Shown here piece after piece: positions 49,785-58,884 of a stretch of DNA of 64,000 nt. The notes under the pieces are model-generated. The model saw only the letters and a list, made by a program, of their open reading frames with translations, ran no database searches and had not been told where the DNA came from. The stretch comes from CAYFWF01 sp964346815 (GTDB lineage: Bacteria > Acidobacteriota > Aminicenantia > Aminicenantales > Aminicenantaceae), in contig CAYFWF010000060.1 of assembly GCA_964346815.1 (NCBI GenBank), forward strand, positions 1-64,000, in the 5' to 3' direction. Position numbers and translations under genes: made by a program. Every line of letters starts with the position of its first letter. Position 1 is the stretch's first letter.

Positions 49785-50780
49785 ATGCATATCCAGAAAC
49801 TCAAAAAAATCCAAACAGCCCTCGAAAACCTTCTCCCACATGAGACGGAGTGCCGCCTTTGTCCCCGCGAGTGCAGGGTAAACAGAAACGCAGGTGAACT
49901 GGGATTCTGCCAAAAGGGAGACCGGGCTTCTCTCTCACACGCTGTCCTCCACTATGGTGAAGAGCCCATTCTCAGCGGACATCATGATTGCACAAAGGCA
50001 GGAAAAATGGAAAATCAACTCCAACAGGGCTCAGGAGCCCTTTTCTTTTCCGGCTGCAACTTGAAATGTCTGTTCTGCCAAAATTACCAGATAAGCTGGT
50101 TCAACACGGGAACCGAGTTCCGTTCAGAAGAATTGGCAATGTCTATGCTCAATCTCCAAGAAAAGGGAGCTTTGAATATCAACCTTGTTTCTCCCACGCA
50201 CCTTATTGTTGCGATTTTAAAGGCCTTAGAAAAGGCGTATAAACAGGGCCTCCGACTTCCTCTGGTATTCAATTCCAGTGGCTATGAAAAGGCGGCCGTC
50301 ATCCGAGAATTGGATGGAATCGTGGATATCTACCTTCCCGACCTCAAATATTTTTCATCCCGTTTGAGTGAAAAATTCTCTGGTGCCTTAGATTACTTTG
50401 ATCATGCCTCCAGGTCCATCCAGGAGATGTTTCGCCAACAACCGGAGCTGATCTGTAATGACTCGGATGTGGCTGAGAAGGGGTTCATAATCAGACATCT
50501 CATCCTTCCCGGACAGAGTGACGATTCGCTCCGCATCCTGGAATGGATAGTGCGCAAACTTTCTTGTCGGGTCGGGATCAGCCTGATGAGCCAGTACTAT
50601 CCTCGTTTTAAAGCCCCCTCCTGCCTGCAGAAGACCTTGGATCCAGGAGAATATTTCAAAGTTTTGAATCGAGCTTTTGAGTTGGGGTTTGAAAATCTTT
50701 TCTACCAGTCGGAACCCTTCCACCCCAGGGAGCATCTCCTGCCTGATTTTGACCGCGTCGATCCTTTTGAATGGACCTGA
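49785..50780 (+). CDS. Radical SAM protein, pyruvate-formate-lyase-activase-like
   Basis: A 331-residue radical SAM enzyme of the COG1313 group. The cluster motif is CNLKCLFC (Cys91, Cys95, Cys98), an S-adenosylmethionine-binding [4Fe-4S] site. Before it lies a four-Cys block (Cys23, Cys26, Cys30, Cys42: CRLCPRECRVNR...GFC), typical of this group. GHHDCTKAGKMENQLQQGSG links the two. The group is annotated as activating enzymes for glycyl-radical proteins, but no glycyl-radical enzyme is near, so the substrate is unknown. The ATG at 49785 has no strong ribosome site. Confidence 0.88.
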   Translation: MHIQKLKKIQTALENLLPHETECRLCPRECRVNRNAGELGFCQKGDRASLSHAVLHYGEEPILSGHHDCTKAGKMENQLQQGSGALFFSGCNLKCLFCQNYQISWFNTGTEFRSEELAMSMLNLQEKGALNINLVSPTHLIVAILKALEKAYKQGLRLPLVFNSSGYEKAAVIRELDGIVDIYLPDLKYFSSRLSEKFSGALDYFDHASRSIQEMFRQQPELICNDSDVAEKGFIIRHLILPGQSDDSLRILEWIVRKLSCRVGISLMSQYYPRFKAPSCLQKTLDPGEYFKVLNRAFELGFENLFYQSEPFHPREHLLPDFDRVDPFEWT

Positions 50781-50885
50781 GTTTTGATTGGTGCGACTCT
50801 CAGAGGAATGGCCCAATCGATCTTTCAAGGAGGAAAAGCACATGATGCACAAATCACCGATGAATCAAAGGGAAAGGGAGGAAAG

Positions 50886-52109
50886 ATGAAGGTCACCATG
50901 GTCATTCCCAGCTACTGGGGAAGAAAGAAGGGAGAAAAAAGGAAAGCAACGGATTCGATCTATGACCATCCAACCGCTTTGAACGAAGAAGGAACCCTTG
51001 GAAGACTCCTGAAAAGCCTATCCATACTCACTCATAGAGAGTTCAACGTTGCGGTCCTTGTAGTCTCCACTGCCGAAGACATTCAGAACGAGGTGGAGGA
51101 AAAGGTTGCCCGTATTGTTAGGAAAAATTACAGGGACTCTGAGCCAATCATTTTTTCCTTATCCCATCTCAGGAAAATTCACCAGTTCCTGACAGATAAG
51201 AAGAAAGAAGAACTGATCCCTCTTCTCCGGCTGGATGGCTACTCCAATGTACGGAATCTCTGCACTTTCCTTCCACATCTCATGGGTTCTGACGTTGCTG
51301 TCCTGATCGACGATGATGAAATATTCGAAGATCCCTTATTCATGGATAAAGCGATTGAGTTTATCGGGAAGGAAAAACATGGGGACAAAATGCTGGCTGT
51401 AGCCGGATATTACATCAATCCGGACGATGATTTTCTTCTCAACAGGGAGATCTCTCCTTGGATGACCTATTGGAACAAGATCGATTGCATGAACCGAGCC
51501 TTTAAAGAGGTGATAGCAAAAGATCCACGGCTTAAGGCCACTCCCTTTGCCTTCGGGGGAAATCTGGTGATTCATCGCGATCTGTTCACAAGAATTCCGT
51601 TCGATCCGTCTGTCCCGAGGGGAGAAGATATCGATTTTTTAATCAACGCCCGGATGTTCGGGCATAAAGTTTATCTGGATAATCAACTTTCGATCAAACA
51701 TGCAGCCCCACCTAAGACCTCCCCTGCATGGGAGCGCGTAAGAGAAGATATCTTCCGTTTTGTTTTTGAGAAAAAGAAATTGGAAGGTCAAAAAGGATAT
51801 CCAGGTATCCACCCTCTGCAAGCTTCTGATCTGGATCCCTATCCAGGAGAATTTCTTAAGGATGATCTGGAAGAGAAAATCTACCGTTCCAACCAGATGC
51901 TGGCCATCGATTATATTGCCAAGGGAGATACGAAAAGTGCAGCAGAATGCATGATGAATATTTATCTGGCGAATACCCACGCTATCCCGAACGACAATCC
52001 TTATTACGAACTTCTTCGTTTTCAGGCGGATTGGGAAAAGCTAATGGACTTCTTTTCCTCCGAAAAAATCGCCGAAGAGGCCGCCGCCCTCTCTGGACTT
52101 GAACCTTGA
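50886..52109 (+). CDS. Family 2-type glycosyltransferase
   Basis: A 407-residue cytoplasmic protein with a GT-A glycosyltransferase fold. MKVTMVIPSYWGRKK begins the nucleotide-sugar domain, DVAVLIDDDEIFEDPLFMDK contains the DxD-type metal site, and PRGEDIDFLINARMFGHKVY matches the catalytic-base ED region of GT2 enzymes. The C-terminal third is helical. No membrane helix is seen, so the product may be a soluble glycoside (such as a compatible solute) rather than a wall polymer; this is inference. ATG at 50886 has GGGAGGAAAG upstream; a longer in-frame start at 50784 is not preferred. It ends seven bases from the convergent DUF3014 gene. Confidence 0.8.
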   Translation: MKVTMVIPSYWGRKKGEKRKATDSIYDHPTALNEEGTLGRLLKSLSILTHREFNVAVLVVSTAEDIQNEVEEKVARIVRKNYRDSEPIIFSLSHLRKIHQFLTDKKKEELIPLLRLDGYSNVRNLCTFLPHLMGSDVAVLIDDDEIFEDPLFMDKAIEFIGKEKHGDKMLAVAGYYINPDDDFLLNREISPWMTYWNKIDCMNRAFKEVIAKDPRLKATPFAFGGNLVIHRDLFTRIPFDPSVPRGEDIDFLINARMFGHKVYLDNQLSIKHAAPPKTSPAWERVREDIFRFVFEKKKLEGQKGYPGIHPLQASDLDPYPGEFLKDDLEEKIYRSNQMLAIDYIAKGDTKSAAECMMNIYLANTHAIPNDNPYYELLRFQADWEKLMDFFSSEKIAEEAAALSGLEP

Positions 52110-52115
52110 CCCGGC

Positions 52116-52904
52116 TCAAAGGGGAGTTTTTTCTTGAAAGCCTAAAGCCTGGGCAATATCCCTCAGTTTAGCCTGGATTTTTCGTACATTTTCAGGGCCC
52201 ATCCTAAGCAGGTGTTTTTGAGCCTGACTCAGGCTCTCCAACTCAGAATCAACCATCTTGTAGGTGATCACATCTTTTTCCACCTGAATACTCTCCTCTA
52301 AGACGGGTGTCTTAAGGAGCTCTTCAATGGCTTTTTTCAACGTAATGTGGAAATCTCTCTCCGGATAGCCCAGATCCTTATAGGCTTCTTGAATGGCCGG
52401 CTCGAGCTGTTTATAGAGAGTGACACAGCCTTTTGTGTCCAACGATTGAAAAACCTCTGCAACAACATCGTAGCGTTGGTAGCTTTCCGGATCTATAAAA
52501 ATATCTCCTCCCTCCTCCGTTACAAGAAAGTTTCCCTCGGGTTTAAAAAAATCGATTTGCGGTTTTGGACTCTGCCCATTGGCAATGTTATCCACGGCTG
52601 CGACAAAATTACGGATCAACTCATCGGTCATCAGCCAGACAGCCAGCCTGGGATGCGAAGAGAGCTCTCCGGCTAATTTTCTGACGAGCTCATCGCTCTC
52701 GTCCAGATCGACTGGAAGAGGTTCGACCTCCGCTTCTTCTGGCTCGACTTTTTCCTGTGCGGGGATCTGTTCTTGGATCACCTCTTTTAGGTCTTCGGGC
52801 TGCTCGGGTTTTTGGTAAATGAAAAAATAATAGATAGCGGCTCCCAGAACGATTACCACTACAAAAATGATCCCAGCCAGCAGGACTTTCTTTTGTTCTT
52901 CCAT
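52116..52904 (-). CDS. DUF3014-family membrane-anchored protein
   Basis: A 262-residue protein with one N-terminal membrane helix (KVLLAGIIFVVVIVLGAAIY) and an acidic linker (about 35-65), then the DUF3014 domain (about 70-260): LVRKLAGELSSHPRLAVWLM, LIRNFVAAVDNIANG, ESYQRYDVVAEVFQSLDTKG, GYPERDFHITLKKAIEELLK. Members sit in the envelope of Gram-negative bacteria and their role is unknown. The gene begins one base after the stop of the DUF4097-type lipoprotein gene upstream, so the two are cotranscribed. Confidence 0.88.
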   Translation of the reverse strand: MEEQKKVLLAGIIFVVVIVLGAAIYYFFIYQKPEQPEDLKEVIQEQIPAQEKVEPEEAEVEPLPVDLDESDELVRKLAGELSSHPRLAVWLMTDELIRNFVAAVDNIANGQSPKPQIDFFKPEGNFLVTEEGGDIFIDPESYQRYDVVAEVFQSLDTKGCVTLYKQLEPAIQEAYKDLGYPERDFHITLKKAIEELLKTPVLEESIQVEKDVITYKMVDSELESLSQAQKHLLRMGPENVRKIQAKLRDIAQALGFQEKTPL

Positions 52905-53729
52905 TTACTTTTCTCCTCCTTGAATCATTTCACCTGTTTTGATTCGCTTGATCGTCACATCACCATTCATGGCAGTAAGAGAGAGAAAGGCCCCATTTTC
53001 TCCGATCTTGAGATTGATTTTTCCTGTTTCGGATGGCTCTTCAGTTTCAAAATCACAAAAAACTTCACCTTGAGGAACCGAAGCCTCAATATGAGCTTGA
53101 ATATCTTCTTCGAGAAAAACGGTCACATCCCCCTCTTTCGCCGTAATGATGATTTCGTCTTCTTCTCGCAGGTCATACAAACTGGCGCTAACAGAACCAT
53201 ACATCACTGAAGTCGTCAAAGACCCGGAGAAATTTTCAATCACAATTTCTCCACTCATCAAATCCATATAGACATCTCCATACAAATCCGATACATATAT
53301 ATTCCCTCTCTGAGCGGTGATGTCTCTCAGATTGATGGAATGGGGTACATCTATATAAAAATCAACGAAAGTTTCCTGATTTTCTGGTGAAACATCCATT
53401 GTTCTGAGCTTCAAGAAATTTTCAAATCTGTCTAGTTCGATTCGAGGATCAAAATCTCTCTTCGGAAAAATATGGAATTTCGGCTGATCCGGAAGACGAA
53501 ACTTTTTCTCTGCATAAACTTCGACCGCCTCCTTTTCCCATCCTCGGATTTCGATATTTCCGTTGATATTTTCCAGCGACAAGGTCCCACCGGGCATAAA
53601 AGGAACGACTTCATGGAAATCTCCCATAGGTGCCATCCCACCCAGAGCCTCATAATCGACCCTTATGTAGAAACATGAACAAAGCGAGAGTATCGTTGCT
53701 ATGAGCATGATTATGAATAGCTTCCTCAT
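52905..53729 (-). CDS. DUF4097-type lipoprotein
   Basis: A 274-residue lipoprotein: MRKLFIIMLIATILSLCSCF with the lipobox LCSC, Cys19 the likely lipid site. The rest is a shallow beta-helix of short repeats, each about 20 residues, in the DUF4097/adhesin-like pattern (LENINGNIEIRGW, ITAQRGNIYVSDLYGDVYMD, MSGEIVIENFSGSLTTSVMY, GSVSASLYDL). Such proteins are found in the envelope, sometimes linked to anti-sigma systems; no regulator is adjacent here. A perfect TATAAT lies at 53759-53754 upstream but no matching -35. It is coupled to the DUF3014 gene. Confidence 0.82.
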   Translation of the reverse strand: MRKLFIIMLIATILSLCSCFYIRVDYEALGGMAPMGDFHEVVPFMPGGTLSLENINGNIEIRGWEKEAVEVYAEKKFRLPDQPKFHIFPKRDFDPRIELDRFENFLKLRTMDVSPENQETFVDFYIDVPHSINLRDITAQRGNIYVSDLYGDVYMDLMSGEIVIENFSGSLTTSVMYGSVSASLYDLREEDEIIITAKEGDVTVFLEEDIQAHIEASVPQGEVFCDFETEEPSETGKINLKIGENGAFLSLTAMNGDVTIKRIKTGEMIQGGEK

Positions 53730-53782
53730 TGTTCCTCCTTTTCTGCTCTTACTATTATACGACTTTCCTCCAACAATTCCTA

Positions 53783-53829
53783 AAAAAAATCATAAGCACT
53801 GCCAAAACGGCAGCAATAATGATTTTTTC
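53783..53829. terminator. Long A/T-flanked hairpin in the purF upstream gap
   Basis: AAAAAATCAT...CTGCC-AAAAC-GGCAG...ATGATTTTTT forms a long interrupted stem (outer arm A-rich then ATCAT/ATGAT; inner arm CTGCC/GGCAG), with T-runs on both strands, as expected of a bidirectional terminator. But the gene on its left starts here rather than ending, so it may be a leftover or an insulator. The remaining gap 53830-54058 shows no gene. Confidence 0.5.
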
Positions 53830-54058
53830 TTGAATCCCATTCCATTTTTTGTCATATTTAGTTCTCTTCGATGAGTATACCTGCAAGATATCGTCTTCTC
53901 CAACACCTAAGGGAAAGTGATGCTGTGCCTGGATTATTCACGACTCCAGATCATCCTGGGACTAAGAGAGATCTGGGACTGAAGTGAACCATAGAGGAGC
54001 AAATTGGAGAGGCGAATTTCGTTCCGGTGATTCTTTCAGAGCTGCTTAGGAGGTAGAG

Positions 54059-55462
54059 ATGGGCGGTCTGTTTGGAGTTATTTCTGAGATAGACTGTGTG
54101 AATGATCTCTTTTTCGGTACAGACTATCATTCCCATCTAGGAACCAAACGCGGCGGCCTCGCCGTGAAAAATGCTGAAGGTTTTATCCGATTCATCCACA
54201 ACATCGAGAATGCCCAATTTCGGTCTAAATTCGAGACCGACCTGGACAAACTGTACGGAAACATGGGGATAGGAGTGATAAGTGATTACGACGATCAACC
54301 GCTGCTGATCCGTTCCCATCTTGGAAATTATGCGATTGTCACGGTAGGACTCATCCAGAATGCAGACGAATTGGTTAAAAGAGCATTTATACAGAAAAGA
54401 ATCCATTTCTCCGATATGAGCGGTGGTGCGATCAATCCCACGGAGCTGGTTGCAACGCTGATCAATCAAGAATCGACTTTTGCAGATGGAATCCAATATG
54501 CCCAGAGCGTCATCGAGGGCTCCTGCTCCCTTCTTATTCTCACAGAGAGCGGAATCTATGCAGCGAGAGACAAGCTGGGAAGAACACCGGTTGTCATCGG
54601 AGAGAAAAAAGGGAGCTTCGCAGCTACTCTTGAAACATGTGCCTTTCCTAATCTTGAATATCATATAAATAAATACCTGGGTCCGGGAGAGATTGTTTTT
54701 TTAACGAAAGATGGGATGGAACAAGTAAAGCCCCCTGAAGATAAACTGCAAATTTGCGGTTTTCTCTGGGTTTATTACGGTTATCCAGCTTCCAGTTATG
54801 AAGGCATCAATGTCGAAAGTGTGAGGAACTGCTGCGGTGAAAAGCTGGCCAAACGCGACACCATAAAGGTGGACTTTGTGGCTGGAATTCCTGACTCTGG
54901 CATCGGACACGGCTTGGGATATGCCAGTGAATCCGGAATCCCGTTCAAAAGGCCTTTTGTCAAATATACACCGACATGGCCCAGGAGCTTCATGCCTCAG
55001 GACCAAAGTGTAAGGGATTTGGTCGCAAAAATGAAACTCCTACCGGTCAAAGAATTTATTGAAGGAAAAAAACTGCTCTTTTGCGAAGATTCTATCGTCA
55101 GGGGAACCCAGCTCAAGGACACCATCCAAAGGCTCTATGAAGCAGGAGCTCTGGAGGTCCATATGAGACCGGCCTGTCCTCCTCTTGTTTATGCCTGTAA
55201 ATTTCTAAATTTCTCCAGGTCTAAATCAGAATTAGACCTCGCTGCCAGAAAATCTATCAGCGAACTGGAGGGAGATCATATTGAAGACCTCAGCGAATAT
55301 GCCAGAGAAGACACGGAAAAATACCGAGCTATGGTAGAAAGGATCAGACTTCGTCTGGATTTGACAAGCTTGAGCTACCAGAGGCTGGAGCACCTCGTTG
55401 AAGCTATCGGATTGCCAAAGGAGAGAGTCTGCACGTACTGCTGGGACGGAACAGAAATTTAG
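54059..55462 (+). CDS. PurF-like amidophosphoribosyltransferase paralogue lacking the N-terminal Cys
   Basis: A 467-residue protein with an Ntn-type glutaminase domain (about 1-225) and a phosphoribosyltransferase domain (about 255-440). The PRPP-binding motif LLFCEDSIVRGTQLKD is intact. GTDYHSHLGTKRGGLAVKNA and SHLGNYAIVTVGLIQNADEL are typical of PurF, but the start reads MGGLFGVIS where active PurF has MCGI. The glutamine-hydrolysing Cys is therefore absent, and no upstream start restores it (AGGAGG stands directly before this ATG). It may use ammonia or serve another role. I recall a similar MGGFFG form in other phyla, annotated as PurF. A second, canonical PurF is not in this window. Confidence 0.88.
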   Translation: MGGLFGVISEIDCVNDLFFGTDYHSHLGTKRGGLAVKNAEGFIRFIHNIENAQFRSKFETDLDKLYGNMGIGVISDYDDQPLLIRSHLGNYAIVTVGLIQNADELVKRAFIQKRIHFSDMSGGAINPTELVATLINQESTFADGIQYAQSVIEGSCSLLILTESGIYAARDKLGRTPVVIGEKKGSFAATLETCAFPNLEYHINKYLGPGEIVFLTKDGMEQVKPPEDKLQICGFLWVYYGYPASSYEGINVESVRNCCGEKLAKRDTIKVDFVAGIPDSGIGHGLGYASESGIPFKRPFVKYTPTWPRSFMPQDQSVRDLVAKMKLLPVKEFIEGKKLLFCEDSIVRGTQLKDTIQRLYEAGALEVHMRPACPPLVYACKFLNFSRSKSELDLAARKSISELEGDHIEDLSEYAREDTEKYRAMVERIRLRLDLTSLSYQRLEHLVEAIGLPKERVCTYCWDGTEI

Positions 55463-55488
55463 AGAGTGGATAAAATGAAGAAGCGTAA

Positions 55489-56370
55489 TTACCAGATATC
55501 GTGAAGGCTTTCCGCTTGAGCCTTTCTGGCAAGCTCCGTATATTCGAGCCCAGAGTAATCGACAACCAGGGATAATCGCTTGTTTCCTCCTGATAAATGG
55601 AGGAGGATTTCTGTCTCTGTGTCTCTCCATTTGGAGTTCATTTCAAGATGACCTTCGCTTACAGCGGCTTCCCATCTCGAACGATCATTTTGATACTGGG
55701 GATCGTGCCAAACCGACCATTCGTTTACAGGTTTTCCGTATATTCTTGTCAATATTTCCTTTATTTTCCCGAATTCCTGGATGTAGTTGTTTTTATCCCC
55801 CAGTCTTCCCAAGAAGCTATACTTTGCTTTGGCCAACTTATTCTCCGCGAACACATACCCTATCAAGCAGTCCATGTTCAGGACTCTCTGTGGATATTGA
55901 AAAAAATCTAATCCTTTGGAATTTTCCAGATGATCTGGTCTCCCTTCGATCCTTACAACCTGCTCCTTACTCATTCCCCACCGGGTGTTCCTGAAATGAT
56001 TTTTAATATGCTCTGGATTTTGCGACTTCACTCCCTCCCCCTGGATCGTCAACACTTTTGTCTTATGATAGAGCTTCTCGACACAGTCATCGAGAATATA
56101 GCCTGATTTTATTCGACCGGTTTTTTCTGAATGAAAATAGACATAATTCCAATACTTCCGGTATTTCCGTTCATTGCGTAAGGTCAGAATGGTTCCCTGG
56201 TTTAGAGTGGCTACAACGGGGCTTTTTCTGGCAGGGTCCAAATGGACGGATGCTTTATCCACACTCACTCTGAGTTTCTTGTCATTGGCGAAAAGGAAAT
56301 CCGAAGGTAAGGACACTATAATCAAAAGCATCAAACAGAGGCCCCATACGTTTTGAGTTTTATTCCTCAT
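55489..56370 (-). CDS. Secreted protein with SH3-type domain
   Basis: A 293-residue exported protein. The signal peptide (about 1-28, SLPSDFLFA) precedes an SH3b-like domain (about 33-95: LRVSVDKASVHLDPARKSPV, ATLNQGTILTLR). The second part (about 125-293) starts NTRWGMSKEQVVRIEGRPDH, the pattern of SmpA/OmlA-like small modules, and continues with beta-alpha repeats of unknown fold. It may bind peptidoglycan or another envelope ligand; no catalytic residues are seen. It faces the PurF-like gene tail to tail, 26 bases apart. Confidence 0.75.
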   Translation of the reverse strand: MRNKTQNVWGLCLMLLIIVSLPSDFLFANDKKLRVSVDKASVHLDPARKSPVVATLNQGTILTLRNERKYRKYWNYVYFHSEKTGRIKSGYILDDCVEKLYHKTKVLTIQGEGVKSQNPEHIKNHFRNTRWGMSKEQVVRIEGRPDHLENSKGLDFFQYPQRVLNMDCLIGYVFAENKLAKAKYSFLGRLGDKNNYIQEFGKIKEILTRIYGKPVNEWSVWHDPQYQNDRSRWEAAVSEGHLEMNSKWRDTETEILLHLSGGNKRLSLVVDYSGLEYTELARKAQAESLHDIW

Positions 56371-56494
56371 TCATTTCCCCTTTGTTCGTTCATTTAATCG
56401 GTCTTTTTTTGATTCAAGCATCATTCCTCAAAGAAATGCCTGCTGTGCAGTAAATATTATGGGAAATAAATGATGAAGGAAACAATCCTCTTTA

Positions 56495-56525
56495 GGGGTG
56501 ATTTTTCTTTAAAAAAATTCACCCC
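56495..56525. terminator. Hairpin at the end of the M48 protease gene
   Basis: GGGGTGA (56495-56501) pairs with TCACCCC (56519-56525), extended inward by T and A runs. On the minus strand it covers the M48 stop codon. There is no U-run after it, so termination would be imperfect. Confidence 0.4.
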
Positions 56526-57654
56526 CACTCGACTGTTCAAATTCCTCTGCCATCTGGAGCCGTTCACCTATCGGAGGATGGGAGTAAAACAGAAGCTTCA
56601 TCCACCATTCCGGATAAGCATTAGAAAGGTTGCGGTCTGCCAAACCTGCCAGTGCCGTCTTGAAGGATTTTTTTTCCTCGATGTTCTTCAAAGCATACCT
56701 ATCGGCCTGAGCTTCGAAACGCCGGGAGAGGGCATTATTCAAGGGTCCGATGAAGAGACCAGAGAGCAAACCAAGAGATAGGACAAAAACAGGGAAGAGG
56801 CTGAGATTCCATCGAGTTGACGTGAGAAATTGGGGGAAGATCTCCTTGATGGATATGTTCAGGATAAAAAACACCACTAACTGTTGAGCGACTCCGACCA
56901 GCATATTCTTCCACAAATGTCGATGTTTGTAATGACCGACCTCATGAGCAATGATCGATACGATCTCATCGGTGGTCATATTTTCCAGGAGATTATCGCC
57001 TAGCACAACTCTTCGTGTTTTTCCCAGTCCTGCCAGGAAAGCGTTTTCTTTCTTGGTTTGACGGCTCATATCTTCCTTGAAAAAACCGCTGCTCTTCAGC
57101 CCGCCACGAGAGAGGATCCTGCGCAAAGCTTGGGTGAGTTCCTTGTTCTTGATTGATTTGTACTTGTTGAAAATGGGGGCTATGACCACAGGAAAGAGTG
57201 CCGCAAAGACAACGCTCACCAGTGCCATGGCCAGCGCTGCCAACAGCCACCACCATTCGGGAGTCTGTGCCATAATCCAGAAAAGCAGGCCGAGAACGAT
57301 GTTAACAATGACCAGACCGACTATAAAAGATTTGCACTGCTCCCACAGCCAGCTTTTGATGGTATGGTTGGAAAAATTCCATTTGTGCTCATGGACATAT
57401 CCGATGACAAAACTCAAAGGCAATCCGAGCAAAGCCATGAATGCGTAAAAGACAAATACATAGATCAAAAAAGTCCATACAATGGAATCATCGAGGGCGA
57501 GGTTAGCCAGTCGTGAACTCAAGCCGCTGAAATAGAATCCCAAGAGGGCCGCGAGGGAAACTCCTAAACTGGCCAGGCCAAGAAGCCTCTTCTCCTTTTC
57601 GTATTGTCTGGCAAGCCTCTGTTTATCTTCATCTAAGAGCGGATGCATCTCCAT
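56509..57654 (-). CDS. M48-family membrane metalloprotease (Ste24-like)
   Basis: A 381-residue zinc protease with several membrane helices. The zinc site HEVGHYKHRH is present; the third ligand Glu is likely in LSRRFEAQADRYAL. The N-terminal part carries helices (LLGLASLGVSLAALLGFYFS, IVWTFLIYVFVFYAFMALLG, SFIVGLVIVNIVLGLLFWIM) and the PVVIAPIFNKYKSI segment after them matches Ste24/CAAX proteases rather than HtpX. Such enzymes trim prenylated proteins in eukaryotes and misfolded membrane proteins in bacteria. Substrate here is unknown. It starts 42 bases after the phospholipase-like gene on the minus strand. Confidence 0.92.
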   Translation of the reverse strand: MEMHPLLDEDKQRLARQYEKEKRLLGLASLGVSLAALLGFYFSGLSSRLANLALDDSIVWTFLIYVFVFYAFMALLGLPLSFVIGYVHEHKWNFSNHTIKSWLWEQCKSFIVGLVIVNIVLGLLFWIMAQTPEWWWLLAALAMALVSVVFAALFPVVIAPIFNKYKSIKNKELTQALRRILSRGGLKSSGFFKEDMSRQTKKENAFLAGLGKTRRVVLGDNLLENMTTDEIVSIIAHEVGHYKHRHLWKNMLVGVAQQLVVFFILNISIKEIFPQFLTSTRWNLSLFPVFVLSLGLLSGLFIGPLNNALSRRFEAQADRYALKNIEEKKSFKTALAGLADRNLSNAYPEWWMKLLFYSHPPIGERLQMAEEFEQSSGGEFF

Positions 57655-57696
57655 CCTTAATATGGCGCTATTTCAGTTTTTTCCCAAATCAAAACT

Positions 57697-58701
57697 CTAA
57701 AAATAATAAATACCGTTCAGAAGAAGATTGTAGCGAACGAATCTGATCGTTTCCCGGATTTCATTCAGATAGCTATCGCCAGCCTCACAAAGGTCAATGG
57801 CATATGCGAGGCCTTCATCTACCTTGAGGAAGATCTCATTATAAGATGGCAGGTTAAAGTGTCTTTGCAGATACTCCGGGGCGATATCGGCCATCTGCTG
57901 GGCGAGCAACCTTCTGGCTGTTTCCTTGTCCTGCATCAAGGCCGTTCCATAAAGAACCATCGTCCTTCTAAATTCCTTCTCCGCCTCCCTTATGACCTGA
58001 GCAGCGGTTTCGAAGGTCATGTCATATTGAAAGGCAAAATCATCGGCATAAGCTTCCACCAAAAGCTCGTGAAAGCTGGAATCTCTGAGAAGTGCCGACG
58101 AAGACAATTTCATACCCAGCAGCGGATCTTTCTCTTTCACGACTATATCTCCTGCAGTTTCCATGATATGGTGACAGATTTCAATGGCGAAAGAGAAAAC
58201 GGCATTGTCCGGGACTCCCTCTTTCTTGATAGACCACAGATATTCGGCCAGTCCCCAAATGGCGTTCAGATCGAAGGCTTGAACGGTCACCCAGCCAGGA
58301 TCGTATTCTTCTGGAAGGACGCCGGGATCAGGGAGGGTTCGAGCCTCATGATGAGCTGTGAAATCGGCTGCCCAGACATCATTTTGGGAAACGAATCCAT
58401 AGGCCAGCGGTTTTTGGAAGCCTCTTTCCTTTGCCGCCCACCACAGCTTTAAAAAAGATTCGTCGCCGGGAACGCCATGGGTCTGGTTGTGCAAATATCC
58501 TCGATACACAGCGCCAAACAGGTAATTGAATACATCGGAGGACAGAGCTCCATAGATCTCATTGATGTTTCCCAGGTCAAATGTCTTCCCGATCTGTTCA
58601 ACGACGTACACATGAGTTGCCGAGCCCCAAGGATAAAGGAAAGTCGATACCATTCCTATTAGGATAAGGACCAAAGCCGGAACCAAAATTGTCTTTTTCA
58701 T
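57697..58701 (-). CDS. Secreted zinc-dependent phospholipase-C-like protein
   Basis: A 334-residue exported protein: signal peptide (about 1-25) then WGSATHVYVVEQIGKTFDLG, which places Trp at the mature N-terminus and an early His, the entry pattern of zinc-dependent phospholipase C and similar S1/P1-like folds. Further His/Asp come in YGFVSQNDVWAADFTAHHEA and FSFAIEICHHIMETAGDIVV. The all-helical composition also fits. Catalytic activity is not certain because the full ligand set cannot be aligned by eye. It lies upstream of the M48 protease. Confidence 0.65.
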   Translation of the reverse strand: MKKTILVPALVLILIGMVSTFLYPWGSATHVYVVEQIGKTFDLGNINEIYGALSSDVFNYLFGAVYRGYLHNQTHGVPGDESFLKLWWAAKERGFQKPLAYGFVSQNDVWAADFTAHHEARTLPDPGVLPEEYDPGWVTVQAFDLNAIWGLAEYLWSIKKEGVPDNAVFSFAIEICHHIMETAGDIVVKEKDPLLGMKLSSSALLRDSSFHELLVEAYADDFAFQYDMTFETAAQVIREAEKEFRRTMVLYGTALMQDKETARRLLAQQMADIAPEYLQRHFNLPSYNEIFLKVDEGLAYAIDLCEAGDSYLNEIRETIRFVRYNLLLNGIYYF

Positions 58702-58823
58702 GCTCTTCCCCTTTAAAAAACAACCGGAGACAAAGGATCACCTGAGCTAATAATATATCATTTTTTTCTCGTTTCTTCTATGCATAGAGTCGTGCAAGGC
58801 GTAAAAATATGGAGGCTTATTCG

Positions 58824-58852
58824 TTGCGTTTTTTTTCGACAATGGGTATGAT
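58824..58852 (+). promoter_or_regulatory. Promoter of the TauE-type exporter gene
   Basis: TTGCGT (58824-58829), 17-base spacer, TATGAT (58847-58852), 32 bases before the ATG at 58885. The boxes are each one or two bases off consensus. Confidence 0.45.
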
Positions 58853-58884
58853 TCTGTAGAAATTCACCTGAACAAGGACATCGG

